Positions 9,301 through 12,626 of a DNA stretch of 12,626 nucleotides are shown piece by piece. The stretch covers positions 60,258 to 72,883 of the forward strand of contig MU646766.1 of NCBI GenBank assembly GCA_026770585.1, given 5' to 3'. The stretch's first letter is position 1; each line of letters begins with the position of its first letter. Below the pieces are notes generated by a model. That model saw only the letters and a program-made list of their open reading frames with translations, made no database searches and was not told the DNA's origin. Source of the DNA: Baffinella frigidus. Taxonomy: Eukaryota > Cryptophyceae > Cryptomonadales > Baffinellaceae. The position numbers and the translations under genes were made by a program.

Positions 9301-12079
9301 GGGCCATGACGCCTCGCGGGGGCGTCCGCTTCATCGCCGATGTCGCGGGCAAGCTGGAGTCCCGCTCTCGGGGAGGCGTGCGGGAAGAGAGAGAGATGCT
9401 GCGGCGCGGGGGCAAGACAGTGTGGGAACGCCGGGATCGGGGGGGGCAGCGAGGGCACCAGGGTGGCGGGCTTGGGTGGCGACGGTGGACAAGTGGCTTG
9501 GTGGGCGCCTCGGGGGTGATGCGGTCAGCAGTGGTGTGGCGGTAGCTGGCATGCATGCATGCATGAGGCGAGAGGGTCGCAACCTTGCGGGTCGAGGATC
9601 TGGGCGCCGTTCTGAGCCTGCAGGACGAACCACTGATCGACAGGAGGGCCAGGCACGATCTGGGGCAGGATCACCCGCCCGAGGTTGGAGGGCTTTCCAG
9701 CAGCCTGCGCTGCCAGGTCGTGCACCTGCCGCCAGCCATCCCCCGAACCAACTGTTACCTCCCACCCCCCTCACGAATTGTCACCCGCCGCCCCTCATCA
9801 ACTGACACCCACCACCCCTCACTGTCAGCCCCCGCCCCGCTGTCAGTTGGACCATCAAGGGGTGACCCGGCAGGCCCTGGTTTGCTCACAGGCCGCCGCC
9901 GCACACGCAGCACCGGGGGGCCATGCGTGTCTTGCCCCATGCGGCGTCGCGGCACCGCGTAACCCAGCGCACGCACGACGGGCGGGGCGCGGGTTTTGTC
10001 GCAGCCCTCAAGACACACAGCTCCCGCGCGCGAGCCAGGGCGGGGGCGCACCGTGACCATGAGCAGCAGCGGCTTGCCCTCGAGGTTGGCGCTGCCTTTG
10101 ACGCTCGCCAGCTGCCCCTGCTCACCAAACCTCGCCGGCTCAGGAGGGGAGCGTGCGTCGACCTCGAGGCTTCTGATGGGGAGCGTGCGTCGTGCTGCGC
10201 GCGCGCTCTTACTGACTAGTGTCGCCTGTGCGTCTCGCGTTTGCCGGATGCCGCGGAGTTCATCGCGGAGGTGCTTACATCACGCCCGCCATGTATGCAC
10301 CCCCGCCGGGGAGGGGGGGGGGGCTGTGCACGGGGCAGCCTCACAGAGCACTTGCTTGTTCCACAGCCCCTCGGGGCATCTCATACCTTAGGGCTAGTTA
10401 GCGGTGCTGCTGCTGCAGGGTTTCGGGTACAGGGTTTAGGGTTTAGGGTTTAGGATCTAGGGTTTAGGGTGTAGTGCGTTGGGTGTAGGGTTTGGAGTTT
10501 AGAGTATAGGGTTTCGGGTTTAGGGCTTAGAGGTGAGACATACCTGGCGATCAGCGGCCTCCAGCGAGAGGATCGACGGCAGAATCGCGCGGATCGTCGT
10601 GGCGTCCTCCCACTTCGGCTGTTCGTTCACAAAACCATTCACACCACCGCCACCAACGTTCACAAAACCGCCAGCAACGTTCTCATTCACAAAAACCACG
10701 CCAACAGCGTTAACACATTAAGAAGATGGCAATGGTTGATCCCCTTGATGCGAGGCACACGCGGCGTGCGGGAGAACGCTGCGTTCTCCTTATCGTTCTC
10801 CTTGTCGAGCAAGAGCCCGGCATCTCTTGCTCGACAAGGCACGGCCATTGCACTCTTCAAGTGGAGGGTTGCGTGCTGCGTTGCTGGAAATCCAACAGCT
10901 CAACGCTTGCGAGTGGGAGAACCACTCAACGAGGGTAGCGCGGCAAGGCGCAGTGGGGGGAAAGAGGGACCAACGCAATGGGGCAAGAGCGGGATCAACA
11001 TGTCCGGTGCGGGGGGGCAAGGGGGAAGAGAGGGACCAACCTGCCCCTCATCAAGCGTCGATCGAGCGACGGGCGAGAAGTGGAGGGGGGGCACGCGCAA
11101 GCGGTCGGGGGGCGGCGTGTGGAGGGGGTCCTGCAAGTCGTGGTCCAGCGCTAGGAAGTGCGCCCCCTGCCCACACCAGGCGCATCAATCACACTTTTTA
11201 AAACCCGGGGGGCTGCACACGCGAGGTAGTGTGTAGTAATTTTCATATGTTTGGTCACGGATCGGCCCTTTTTTCGGGGTGACACGTGACCAACTCCGTA
11301 CAAAACGCCTACAATCGACAGGGACGCGGGACCCTGCCAGTATCTACTCAACGGATATCAGGCAGACGTGGCGCCCCTGGGCAAGACGCTCTCCCATCTC
11401 GACCAGTCGGTGGCACTGGCTGCGCGTGTTTTAACGTGTCTCGGCGCGTGCGAGAGGGGATCCCAGGGCGCATTTCCGGTGCGGGCAGTTTCGGGGGGGC
11501 TTCTAGCTCTGGCCGAGTAAATCAGAGCCAGGGCTTGGAGTGGGGCGGACAAACCTGCATGGACGCTGGATCGTCGATCGCCGAGACGCACGCGTACGCC
11601 TCCACGCCAACCCCCAGCCCTTTCGCCTCCATTGCTGAAATGTTCAGCATGAACTCCGGCGCCTACCGCAGAGAAACGTGGGCGTCAGTTAAACCAAATC
11701 AAACCAAATTCAAATTTAGGCGCAATGGACTCCGACCAAATAACATGCGTTCCAAAGGGCCACGCCAGGTCACAAGTCGAAATTTCATTTTACTGCACGA
11801 TCTTCCAGAAAAGATGATTCTACCTGGGAAACACGCCAAAAGTGTTCGGAATTGGAGCCCTTGCCATGCAGAATTTTGAACATCTGTACCACGATAAGCC
11901 ATCTGAACACTTCTTGCGCAAACGACTGTGTATGAAAATGCCACTTATGCCCTGGCGCGGCGTACCTGCCCCGGCTGCGGCAGCTGCTGTTGTTCCTGCT
12001 GTTCCTGCGGCGGAGGCGCCTTGGCCGGGGTGCCCTGCATCGCGTCCGCACTCTCGAAGTCTTCTGCCCCACCCCCCTC
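263..12079 (-). CDS. Multi-exon gene for a C2-C2-WW-coiled coil-C2-PDZ scaffold protein (23 exons seen, open at both ends)
   Basis: Gene model built by joining minus-strand exons at AG acceptors and GT (three times GC) donors. The 23 exons total 3171 nt, or 1057 codons with no stop, and all junction phases agree. Domains in order are C2-A, C2-B, WW, coiled coil, C2-C and PDZ, separated by Pro/Ala/Ser-rich linkers. C2 domains usually bind phospholipid membranes, WW domains bind proline-rich peptides, and PDZ domains bind protein C-termini, so the product is inferred to be a membrane-linked scaffold. It recalls metazoan WWC/KIBRA (WW, coiled coil, C2), RIM (PDZ, C2) and MAGI (PDZ, WW), but the order differs and I claim no orthology. 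The 5' end may be the ATG at 12205 or lie beyond the window. The 3' end lies beyond position 1. The domain assignment is firm; individual splice sites are predictions. Confidence 0.8.
404..650 (-). repeat. Two extra copies of the exon 23 acceptor region in intron 22
   Basis: Exon 23 begins CAG|GTGCGGCTGCTGGACACG. Copies beginning at 458 (CAG|GTGCAGCTGCTCGACACG) and 644 (CAG|GTTCGGCTGCTGGACACG) lie 106 and 292 nt upstream in the transcript. The two extra copies are more like each other, sharing GATGATATGCTGA, than like the exon. Neither continues as PDZ sequence, and the 644 copy runs straight into GTGAGT. Confidence 0.85.
821..898 (-). CDS. Exon 22: PDZ core
   Basis: 26 residues (1002-1027): [19 protein letters not shown] then PAADSGE. 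This is PDZ strands 2-3 and the hallmark GGPAA.SG turn (1019-1026). Acceptor GAACAG|GTG, donor GAG|GTCCC, phase 0. Confidence 0.88.
903..1150. repeat. Minisatellite and copy of the exon 22 acceptor in intron 21
   Basis: About four diverged units of 44-53 bp share CATCCACCGTTACTCTCTGG and GACGTCACGC (near 913, 965, 1027 and 1117). The last is joined to a second copy of the exon 22 acceptor at about 1083-1106 (minus GAACAG|GTCCTGGTGGT versus the true GAACAG|GTGCTGGTGGT). A shorter AATTTGCAATCCAC repeat follows at about 1157-1240, and degenerate GGGTTCA units at 1370-1415. Confidence 0.8.
1470..1765 (-). CDS. Exon 21: post-C2 strand, long linker, start of PDZ
   Basis: Begins in phase 1 and holds 98 full codons (904-1001). 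[11 protein letters not shown] parallels VRLRILYCP and IRLRFAYG after the other C2 domains. About 70 residues of Pro/Ser/Ala linker follow, then KHDAGVGM, where GVGM (998-1001) is the carboxylate-binding GLGF-type loop of a PDZ domain. The acceptor CCGCAG|GCG is preceded by CTGACGTGAC. Donor ATG|GTCCC, phase 0. Confidence 0.82.
1766..2308 (-). other. Intron 20 with a copy of the exon 20 donor region
   Basis: 543-nt intron. Positions about 2112-2152 repeat the exon 20 3' end (minus GGCTCCCCCTCYACTCYCCC then GAGACCG), displaced 202 nt from the true copy at about 2315-2355. The remainder (1770-2100) has mixed composition with no exon I can support. Confidence 0.7.
2309..2390 (-). CDS. Exon 20: end of C2-C
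   Basis: 27 codons plus one base (876-902 and part of 903): [19 protein letters not shown], the last two C2 strands with Trp 889, then PETGLPLFG. Acceptor GTTGCAG|ATT, donor TTCG|GTCAG, phase 1, the same intron position and phase as after C2-A. Confidence 0.86.
2391..3288 (-). other. Intron 19 (898 nt): telomere-like tract, direct repeats, AT-rich patch, donor copy
   Basis: Longest intron. TTTAGGG-like units lie at about 2404-2452 beside the acceptor. CACACCCCTCTG-containing direct repeats occur near 2490, 2573 and 2688, with the near-palindrome CTCTGAGGTCTCAGAG at 2696-2711. An AT-rich patch spans about 2790-2895 and contains the palindrome CGTTTTAAAACG. A copy of the exon 19 end lies at about 3170-3222. 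I see no convincing exon inside. Confidence 0.7.
3289..3369 (-). CDS. Exon 19: C2-C strand 6 and loop 3
   Basis: 27 residues (849-875): [14 protein letters not shown] then [18 protein letters not shown] is C2 strand 6 with Asp 860; the second loop 3 Asp is replaced by Asn 862. Acceptor GAGCAG|GTA, donor CCG|GTCTA, phase 0. Confidence 0.85.
3450..3600. repeat. GGA repeat and TTTAGGG tract in intron 18
   Basis: (GGA)n at about 3450-3487 is followed by about a dozen GGGTTTA-type heptamers (some GGGTTTG) at about 3491-3600. The tract ends a few nt from the exon 18 donor. The transcript strand reads CCCTAAA. Confidence 0.95.
3607..3749 (-). CDS. Exon 18: C2-C strands 2-4, GC donor
   Basis: Begins in phase 1 (801), then [12 protein letters not shown], the classical C2 strand 2 (S/T-D-P-F-V) with Asp 805, and [16 protein letters not shown] (strand 4). 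Acceptor GGCAG|GCG. The frame requires the donor CAG|GCACA, a GC-AG intron. This C2 keeps both loop 1 aspartates, so it is the best candidate for calcium binding. Confidence 0.9.
3955..4033. repeat. GA-rich microsatellite beside the exon 17 donor
   Basis: GAGAGA-type repeats (pyrimidine-rich in the transcript) fill the start of intron 17 right after the donor. The rest of that 286-nt intron is unremarkable. Confidence 0.9.
4036..4318 (-). CDS. Exon 17: Ala/Gln repeat helix, linker, start of C2-C
   Basis: 94 codons plus one base (707-800 and part of 801). It starts with short repeats of the type [13 protein letters not shown]-encoded as a near-tandem of about 6-12 bp units, then a Pro-rich linker, then [19 protein letters not shown], the first strand and loop 1 of C2-C with Asp 799. 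The acceptor is strong: CTGAC, pyrimidines, CGCAG|GCG. Donor CTG|GTGCG, phase 1. Confidence 0.9.
4319..4747 (-). other. Intron 16 with faint tandem repeats
   Basis: 429 nt. CTCAGAGAGACGC-like segments near 4388, 4588 and 4686, and two GGCGGC..CGTGCGGGGC segments near 4560 and 4640, suggest old tandem duplications of roughly 80-100 bp. No exon supported. Confidence 0.4.
4748..5017 (-). CDS. Exon 16: coiled coil
   Basis: 90 residues (617-706) composed almost only of Ala, Glu, Gln and Arg ([19 protein letters not shown] at the start, [10 protein letters not shown] at the end), typical of a long helical coiled coil and continuing that of exon 15. Acceptor GGGCAG|GCG, donor CAG|GTTCC, phase 0. 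Confidence 0.88.
5018..5283 (-). other. Intron 15 with an internal direct repeat
   Basis: CAGCCTCGCCCTC..GGCAGGA at about 5040-5072 is repeated, diverged, at about 5118-5156 (CAGCATCGCCCCCT..GGCAGGA). No coding signal. Confidence 0.5.
5284..5589 (-). CDS. Exon 15: second half of WW domain, linker and poly-Ala tract
   Basis: 102 residues (515-616). [16 protein letters not shown] completes the WW domain with every expected residue: aromatic pair 516-517, Asn 519, His 520, Thr 524, second Trp 527, then Pro. A Ser/Pro/Ala linker and a run of about 14 plus 5 alanines follow (GCT and GCG codons, minus sense), then the charged [17 protein letters not shown] that begins the coiled coil. Acceptor CCCAG|GTG, donor CAG|GTGCG, phase 0. 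Confidence 0.92.
5597..5666. repeat. (GGGTTTT)n tract in the intron that splits the WW domain
   Basis: About nine near-perfect GGGTTTT heptamers lie within a few nt of the exon 15 acceptor. The transcript strand is AAAACCC. Intron 14 is only 152 nt, so the tract is nearly half of it. Confidence 0.95.
5742..5795 (-). CDS. Exon 14: first half of WW domain
   Basis: 18 residues (497-514), [23 protein letters not shown] with Trp 505 is the start of a WW domain, which binds proline-rich ligands. Acceptor GTGCAG|GTG, donor AAG|GTCTG, phase 0. Confidence 0.92.
6040..6195. repeat. (GGGTGTA)n tract in intron 13
   Basis: About twenty GGGTGTA heptamers, exact from about 6047 to 6122 and then degenerate, next to the exon 13 donor. 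The rest of the 404-nt intron (5796-6039) shows no exon I can support. Confidence 0.95.
6200..6385 (-). CDS. Exon 13: end of C2-B and linker
   Basis: 62 residues (435-496). PVDQWFMLQ (440-448) closes C2-[12 protein letters not shown] follows as in C2-A, and a Ser/Pro/Ala linker ends at ADP. Acceptor CCCCAG|GTG, donor CCG|GTCAA, phase 0. C2-A has one exon where C2-B has an intron between the IPQ strand and PVDQWF. Confidence 0.9.
6424..6560 (-). repeat. Copy of the exon 13 acceptor plus GTCAGGC repeats in intron 12
   Basis: Minus-strand CAG|GTGCGGGCGG.. and CAGCCAGTCGACCAGTGG at about 6460-6500 copy CAG|GTGAAGGCAGG.. and CAGCCAGTAGACCAATGG of exon 13, displaced 109 nt. The copy carries extra bases that shift the frame, so it is not usable as coding sequence. 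GGCGTCAGGC-type short repeats surround it. Confidence 0.8.
6662..6778 (-). CDS. Exon 12: C2-B strands 6-7, GC donor
   Basis: 39 residues (396-434): [14 protein letters not shown] then [10 protein letters not shown], parallel to LLLMVTVHDL...LGRVILPQ of C2-A. Acceptor GAAGCAG|GGA. The only in-frame boundary to exon 13 is CAG|GCACG, so the following intron is GC-AG; no usable GT lies at this edge. Confidence 0.87.
6779..7243 (-). other. Intron 11 with an acceptor copy and GGGTATGM repeats
   Basis: 465 nt. Minus CTCGCCAACGCC..CCGAAGCAG|GG at the exon 12 acceptor (6779-6810) is repeated at about 6932-6975, displaced 154 nt. About ten GGGTATGA/GGGTATGC octamers lie at 7057-7152. Degenerate GAGTGTT/GAGGGTT units abut the exon 11 donor (7200-7240). 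Confidence 0.8.
7244..7310 (-). CDS. Exon 11: C2-B central strands
   Basis: Begins with one base completing Gly 373, then [13 protein letters not shown] to VVTLEQ (374-395). It aligns with [10 protein letters not shown]...SLEAADRQ of C2-A exon 4. Acceptor CACCAG|G, donor CAG|GTTGC, phase 0. Confidence 0.75.
7311..7407 (-). other. Intron 10: 97-nt intron built almost wholly of telomere-like units
   Basis: Between GTGTC and CACCAG nearly all bases are CCCTAAA, CACTAAA, CCCTCAA or CACCAAA variants in transcript sense. This is the shortest intron of the gene. Confidence 0.75.
7408..7493 (-). CDS. Exon 10: C2-B loop
   Basis: 28 codons plus two bases (345-372 and part of 373), a Gly/Asp-rich loop ([11 protein letters not shown]) then [18 protein letters not shown]. 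Acceptor ACCAG|GTG sits directly against a telomere-like tract. Donor CGG|GTGTC, phase 2. Supported mainly by frame and position between two clear C2-B exons. Confidence 0.72.
7495..7616. repeat. GGGTTTG/GGGTTTA tract beside the exon 10 acceptor
   Basis: GGGTTTG and GTGTGG variants turn into GGGTTTA near 7600. The tract starts directly at the acceptor CCAG of exon 10. Confidence 0.9.
7620..8165. mobile_element. AT-rich island with nested inverted repeats in intron 9 (possible MITE-like element)
   Basis: Markedly lower GC than its surroundings. Outer arms sharing CGAGGGTGGRGTAGCAG lie at about 7831-7854 and 8098-8120. An inner 41-nt inverted repeat lies at 7972-8012 and 8038-8078 (38 of 41 match, 25-nt loop). 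A 9-bp arm pair TTCCGAGGG/CCCTCGGAA lies at 7835 and 7875. I see no target-site duplication and no transposase, so the mobile-element call is tentative. Confidence 0.4.
8194..8319 (-). CDS. Exon 9: C2-B first half
   Basis: 42 residues (303-344): [13 protein letters not shown], then [14 protein letters not shown] and [16 protein letters not shown] is a textbook C2 beginning and continues HLE from exon 8. No Asp cluster in loop 1. Acceptor GTGGCAG|GTG, donor CAG|GTCGG, phase 0. Confidence 0.9.
8328..8380. repeat. (GGGTA)n and GGGTTTA units beside the exon 9 acceptor
   Basis: About five GGGTA pentamers then heptamer units, a few nt upstream (in the transcript) of GTGGCAG|GTG. Confidence 0.93.
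8493..8605. repeat. GGGTTTG/GGGTTCA tract beside the exon 8 donor
   Basis: Units drift from GGGTTTG to GGGTTCA to GGGTTGA toward the donor at 8608. Together with 8328-8380, intron 8 has such tracts at both ends. Confidence 0.93.
8609..8800 (-). CDS. Exon 8: Pro/Ala linker and first strand of C2-B
   Basis: 64 residues (239-302). It opens [15 protein letters not shown] and stays Pro/Ala/Glu-rich (probably disordered), then ends [10 protein letters not shown], the first strand of C2-B. Acceptor GACGCAG|ATG, donor GAG|GTCTG, phase 0. Confidence 0.8.
8900..9088. repeat. Diverged duplication near the exon 7 donor in intron 7
   Basis: GACACCCCACTC..CCGGGCGG..GGGGTG occurs at about 8900-8957 and again at about 9028-9085, displaced about 128 nt. 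The second copy ends at the GC donor of exon 7. Confidence 0.55.
9089..9225 (-). CDS. Exon 7: C2-A trailing strand and Pro-rich linker
   Basis: Begins in phase 1, completing a Gly, then [12 protein letters not shown], matching the IRLRFAYG that follows C2-B. A Pro-rich linker follows. The preferred donor is CAG|GCACC, a GC donor that keeps phase 0 into exon 8. The alternative is GCC|GTCCC at 9176, also phase 0, which would shorten the linker by 29 residues. Acceptor CCGCAG|GTG. Confidence 0.65.
9226..9583 (-). other. Intron 6
   Basis: 358 nt of mixed GC-rich sequence with no exon I can support. The only distinct feature is a short ATGC tandem (GCATGCATGCATGCATGAG) at about 9549-9567. Confidence 0.6.
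9584..9725 (-). CDS. Exon 6: end of C2-A with PVDQWF motif
   Basis: 47 codons plus one base (146-192 and part of 193). VHDLAAQ continues the strand of exon 5, NLGRVILPQ is the following strand, and PVDQWFVLQ (173-181) is the closing C2 strand with its conserved Trp. The acceptor is GGCAG|GTG. The donor is CAAG|GTTGC, phase 1. Loop 3 keeps a single Asp (VHD), so calcium binding is unlikely. Confidence 0.88.
9745..9850. repeat. Short minisatellite in intron 5
   Basis: About four units of 23-30 bp of the type CAACTGTYACC..CCACCCCTCA, next to the exon 6 acceptor. The remainder of the 326-nt intron (to 10051) has an open frame containing CDKTRAPP, which I do not accept as coding. Confidence 0.65.
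10052..10117 (-). CDS. Exon 5: C2-A strand before loop 3
   Basis: 22 residues (124-145) ending [10 protein letters not shown], the hydrophobic strand before C2 loop 3. Acceptor GAGCAG|GGG, donor ACG|GTGCG, phase 0. An alternative acceptor seven codons upstream (CTGAG|CCG at 10138) keeps the same frame. The shorter form is preferred because exon 12 in C2-B begins with Gly at the same place. Confidence 0.72.
10118..10416 (-). other. Intron 4, part beyond the telomere-like tract
   Basis: Two GAGCGTGCGTCG copies at about 10149 and 10181, otherwise unremarkable GC-rich sequence with a G run at 10310-10323. No exon supported. Confidence 0.5.
10417..10530. repeat. TTTAGGG-like tract in intron 4
   Basis: Degenerate GGGTTTA units (also GGGTGTA, GGGTTTC) close to the exon 4 donor at 10543. 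Confidence 0.93.
10544..10618 (-). CDS. Exon 4: C2-A central strands
   Basis: 25 residues (99-123): [20 protein letters not shown], then AADRQ. The K-W-E-D start is the usual C2 pattern before strand 4, and the exon aligns with SWGSASTLR...TLEQ in exon 11 of C2-B. Acceptor AACAG|CCG, donor CAG|GTATG, both phase 0. Confidence 0.82.
10619..11094 (-). other. Intron 3 with repeats near the acceptor and two perfect hairpins
   Basis: 476 nt. GTTCACAAAACC-type repeats at about 10622-10700 lie beside the exon 4 acceptor. Perfect inverted repeats occur at 10771-10779/10781-10789 (9-bp arms, 1-nt loop) and 10800-10815/10824-10839 (16-bp arms, 8-nt loop). AGAGGGACCAAC occurs twice near 10962 and 11030. 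Confidence 0.75.
11095..11166 (-). CDS. Exon 3: C2-A middle strand and loop
   Basis: 24 residues (75-98), [12 protein letters not shown] followed by a Pro-rich loop. It aligns with RHFFLIDHQ in C2-B, so exon 2 joins exon 3 directly in phase 0. The acceptor is GGGCAG|GGG. The donor CGC|GTGCC is weak, but it is the first in-frame GT, and it leads into exon 4 in the same phase. Confidence 0.7.
11167..11554 (-). other. Intron 2
   Basis: 388 nt. It contains an open stretch reading [12 protein letters not shown] near 11438 that looks C2-like but does not fit the frame. A weak GGTCACG/CGTGACC inverted repeat lies near 11254-11292. Confidence 0.6.
11555..11662 (-). CDS. Exon 2: start of C2-A domain
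   Basis: 36 residues (39-74). [16 protein letters not shown] is the first C2 beta strand and [12 protein letters not shown] the second, matching exon 9 of C2-B, where the same place reads [10 protein letters not shown]. The acceptor CGGTAG|GCG follows a pyrimidine tract and a CTGAC branch-point-like motif. The donor is CAG|GTTTG, phase 0. The loop 1 aspartates that hold calcium in classical C2 domains are absent ([10 protein letters not shown]). Confidence 0.82.
11663..11965 (-). other. Intron 1, partly AT-rich
   Basis: 303 nt; 11690-11940 is AT-richer than the exons, with CAAATCAAACCAAATTCAAA-like short repeats near the acceptor. No exon or RNA gene recognised. Confidence 0.6.
11966..12079 (-). 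CDS. Exon 1 (as seen): Gln/Pro-rich N-terminal linker
   Basis: Encodes 38 residues (model 1-38): an acidic start ([11 protein letters not shown]) followed by a Pro/Gln-rich stretch ([18 protein letters not shown]), probably disordered. The acceptor is ACGCAG|GAG and the donor CAG|GTACG, phase 0. The reading frame stays open upstream to an ATG at 12205 preceded by ACCAAG, so this could be the 3' part of a longer first coding exon. That extension has less protein-like composition. The boundary is the least certain of the model because no domain supports it. Confidence 0.5.
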
Positions 12080-12289
12080 CTGCGTGTCACCACCCACGCT
12101 CAGTGTCCTCTCGTTGCTCTCACGCGTCCCCTCGCGCTGCCAGGGGTGCCTTGCATGCACCTTGCAGCCGCCTTGTTCCTGGGTGAAACGCTCCCTAGTG
12201 CACATCTTGGTGGTGGCAGCAAATATTCAAATGAGACATGTGAAGGCCGACGTGAAGAAAGGTTGCATGTGAACAGCAATTAGACATGG

Positions 12290-12626
12290 TGCGGCGCCAC
12301 CAGCAGCGAGGAACCCCCAGGGTAGGAGGGAGCGGGATGCGACAATGTGCGTTGCGGAGGGGATATAGAGGAAAGCGAGAGAGGGGACGCGAAAATGTTT
12401 AGGGGGGGGGGCGGGGGAGTGGAGAGACGAGATAGAGAGGGGATGGGAGAATGTGTGTGGTGGAGGAGCGGGGAAGGGGGGAGAGAGAGGCAACGCGAGA
12501 ATGCGTGAGGTGGAGGGGCACCCCCCTCCCCCCGGCTGGGGGGTGAGAGACAGAGAGAGGATGCGCGAATATGTGTGGTGGAGGGAAGAGAGAGGAGAGA
12601 ATAGAGAGGATGTGTGTGGTGGAGGG
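12290..12626. repeat. Purine-rich minisatellite upstream of exon 1
   Basis: Diverged units built from GAGAGAGG, GGATGSGMGAATGTGTG and GTGGTGGAGG occur at least four to five times. The transcript strand is CT/CCACC-rich. This may be part of an upstream intron or of a promoter region; nothing in it decides which. 12080-12289 holds an in-frame open stretch to ATG 12205 but no clear exon. Confidence 0.75.

Noticed and set aside
9886-10051. Read-through of exon 5 into [17 protein letters not shown]
   Set aside because: Splicing at ACG|GTGCG to exon 6 gives the VHD strand seen in C2-B; the read-through breaks the domain. The KTR motif is probably chance.
11388-11439. Minus-strand stretch reading [17 protein letters not shown], looking like a C2 strand, as an extra exon of C2-A
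   Set aside because: Its only acceptor is in phase 2 while exon 2 ends in phase 0. Joining exon 2 directly to exon 3 keeps frame and aligns with C2-B without a gap needing it.
11286-11879. 197-codon open frame on the plus strand
   Set aside because: It lies antisense to exon 2 and an AT-rich intron; no recognisable domain.
12080-12205. ATG at 12205 as the certain protein start
   Set aside because: In frame with a fair context, but the added 42 residues are not protein-like and an acceptor sits at 12080; kept only as an alternative.

Overview
This window looks like nuclear DNA of a GC-rich, intron-rich, single-celled eukaryote, most likely an alga. Long microsatellites, G-rich strands made of TTTAGGG-like units, CAG|G splice acceptors, a few GC-AG introns and no bacterial-style gene packing all point that way. 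I cannot name the species. A haptophyte, a green alga (prasinophyte type) or a dinoflagellate would each fit some of these signs.

Almost the whole window is one split gene on the minus strand, read from right to left. I assembled 23 exons between 12079 and 263. Their lengths sum to 3171 nt, which is exactly 1057 codons without a stop, and every junction keeps frame. The gene is open at both ends: exon 1 begins at a splice acceptor (an in-frame ATG at 12205 is an alternative start), and the last visible exon ends at a donor in the middle of a PDZ domain. The predicted order is: acidic/Gln-rich linker; C2-A (residues ~41-182); Pro-rich linker; C2-B (~293-448); Pro/Ala linker; WW (~500-530); poly-Ala tract; Glu/Gln/Ala coiled coil (~590-760); C2-C (~782-893); Pro/Ser linker; PDZ (~994 to beyond the window). 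This reads as a membrane-associated (C2) scaffold that binds proline-rich partners (WW) and protein C-termini (PDZ). I do not recognise a named family with this architecture.

Region by region: 12080-12626 is upstream intron or 5' flank made of a purine-rich minisatellite. 11966-9089 holds the N-terminal linker, C2-A and its trailing linker. 8800-6200 holds a linker and C2-B. 5795-5284 holds WW and poly-Ala. 5017-4036 holds the coiled coil and the start of C2-C. 3749-1470 holds the rest of C2-C and a long linker. 898-263 holds the PDZ domain. 1-262 is a GC/GT/GA microsatellite inside the next intron.

The introns are the unusual part. Many carry telomere-like heptamer tracts lying close to splice sites, always with the C-rich strand in the transcript. 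At least six also contain diverged second or third copies of the adjoining exon-intron junction, as if introns here grow by duplicating their own splice sites. One intron carries an AT-rich island with a 41-bp hairpin. I found no convincing gene on the plus strand, no RNA gene, no CRISPR array and no recognisable transposase.
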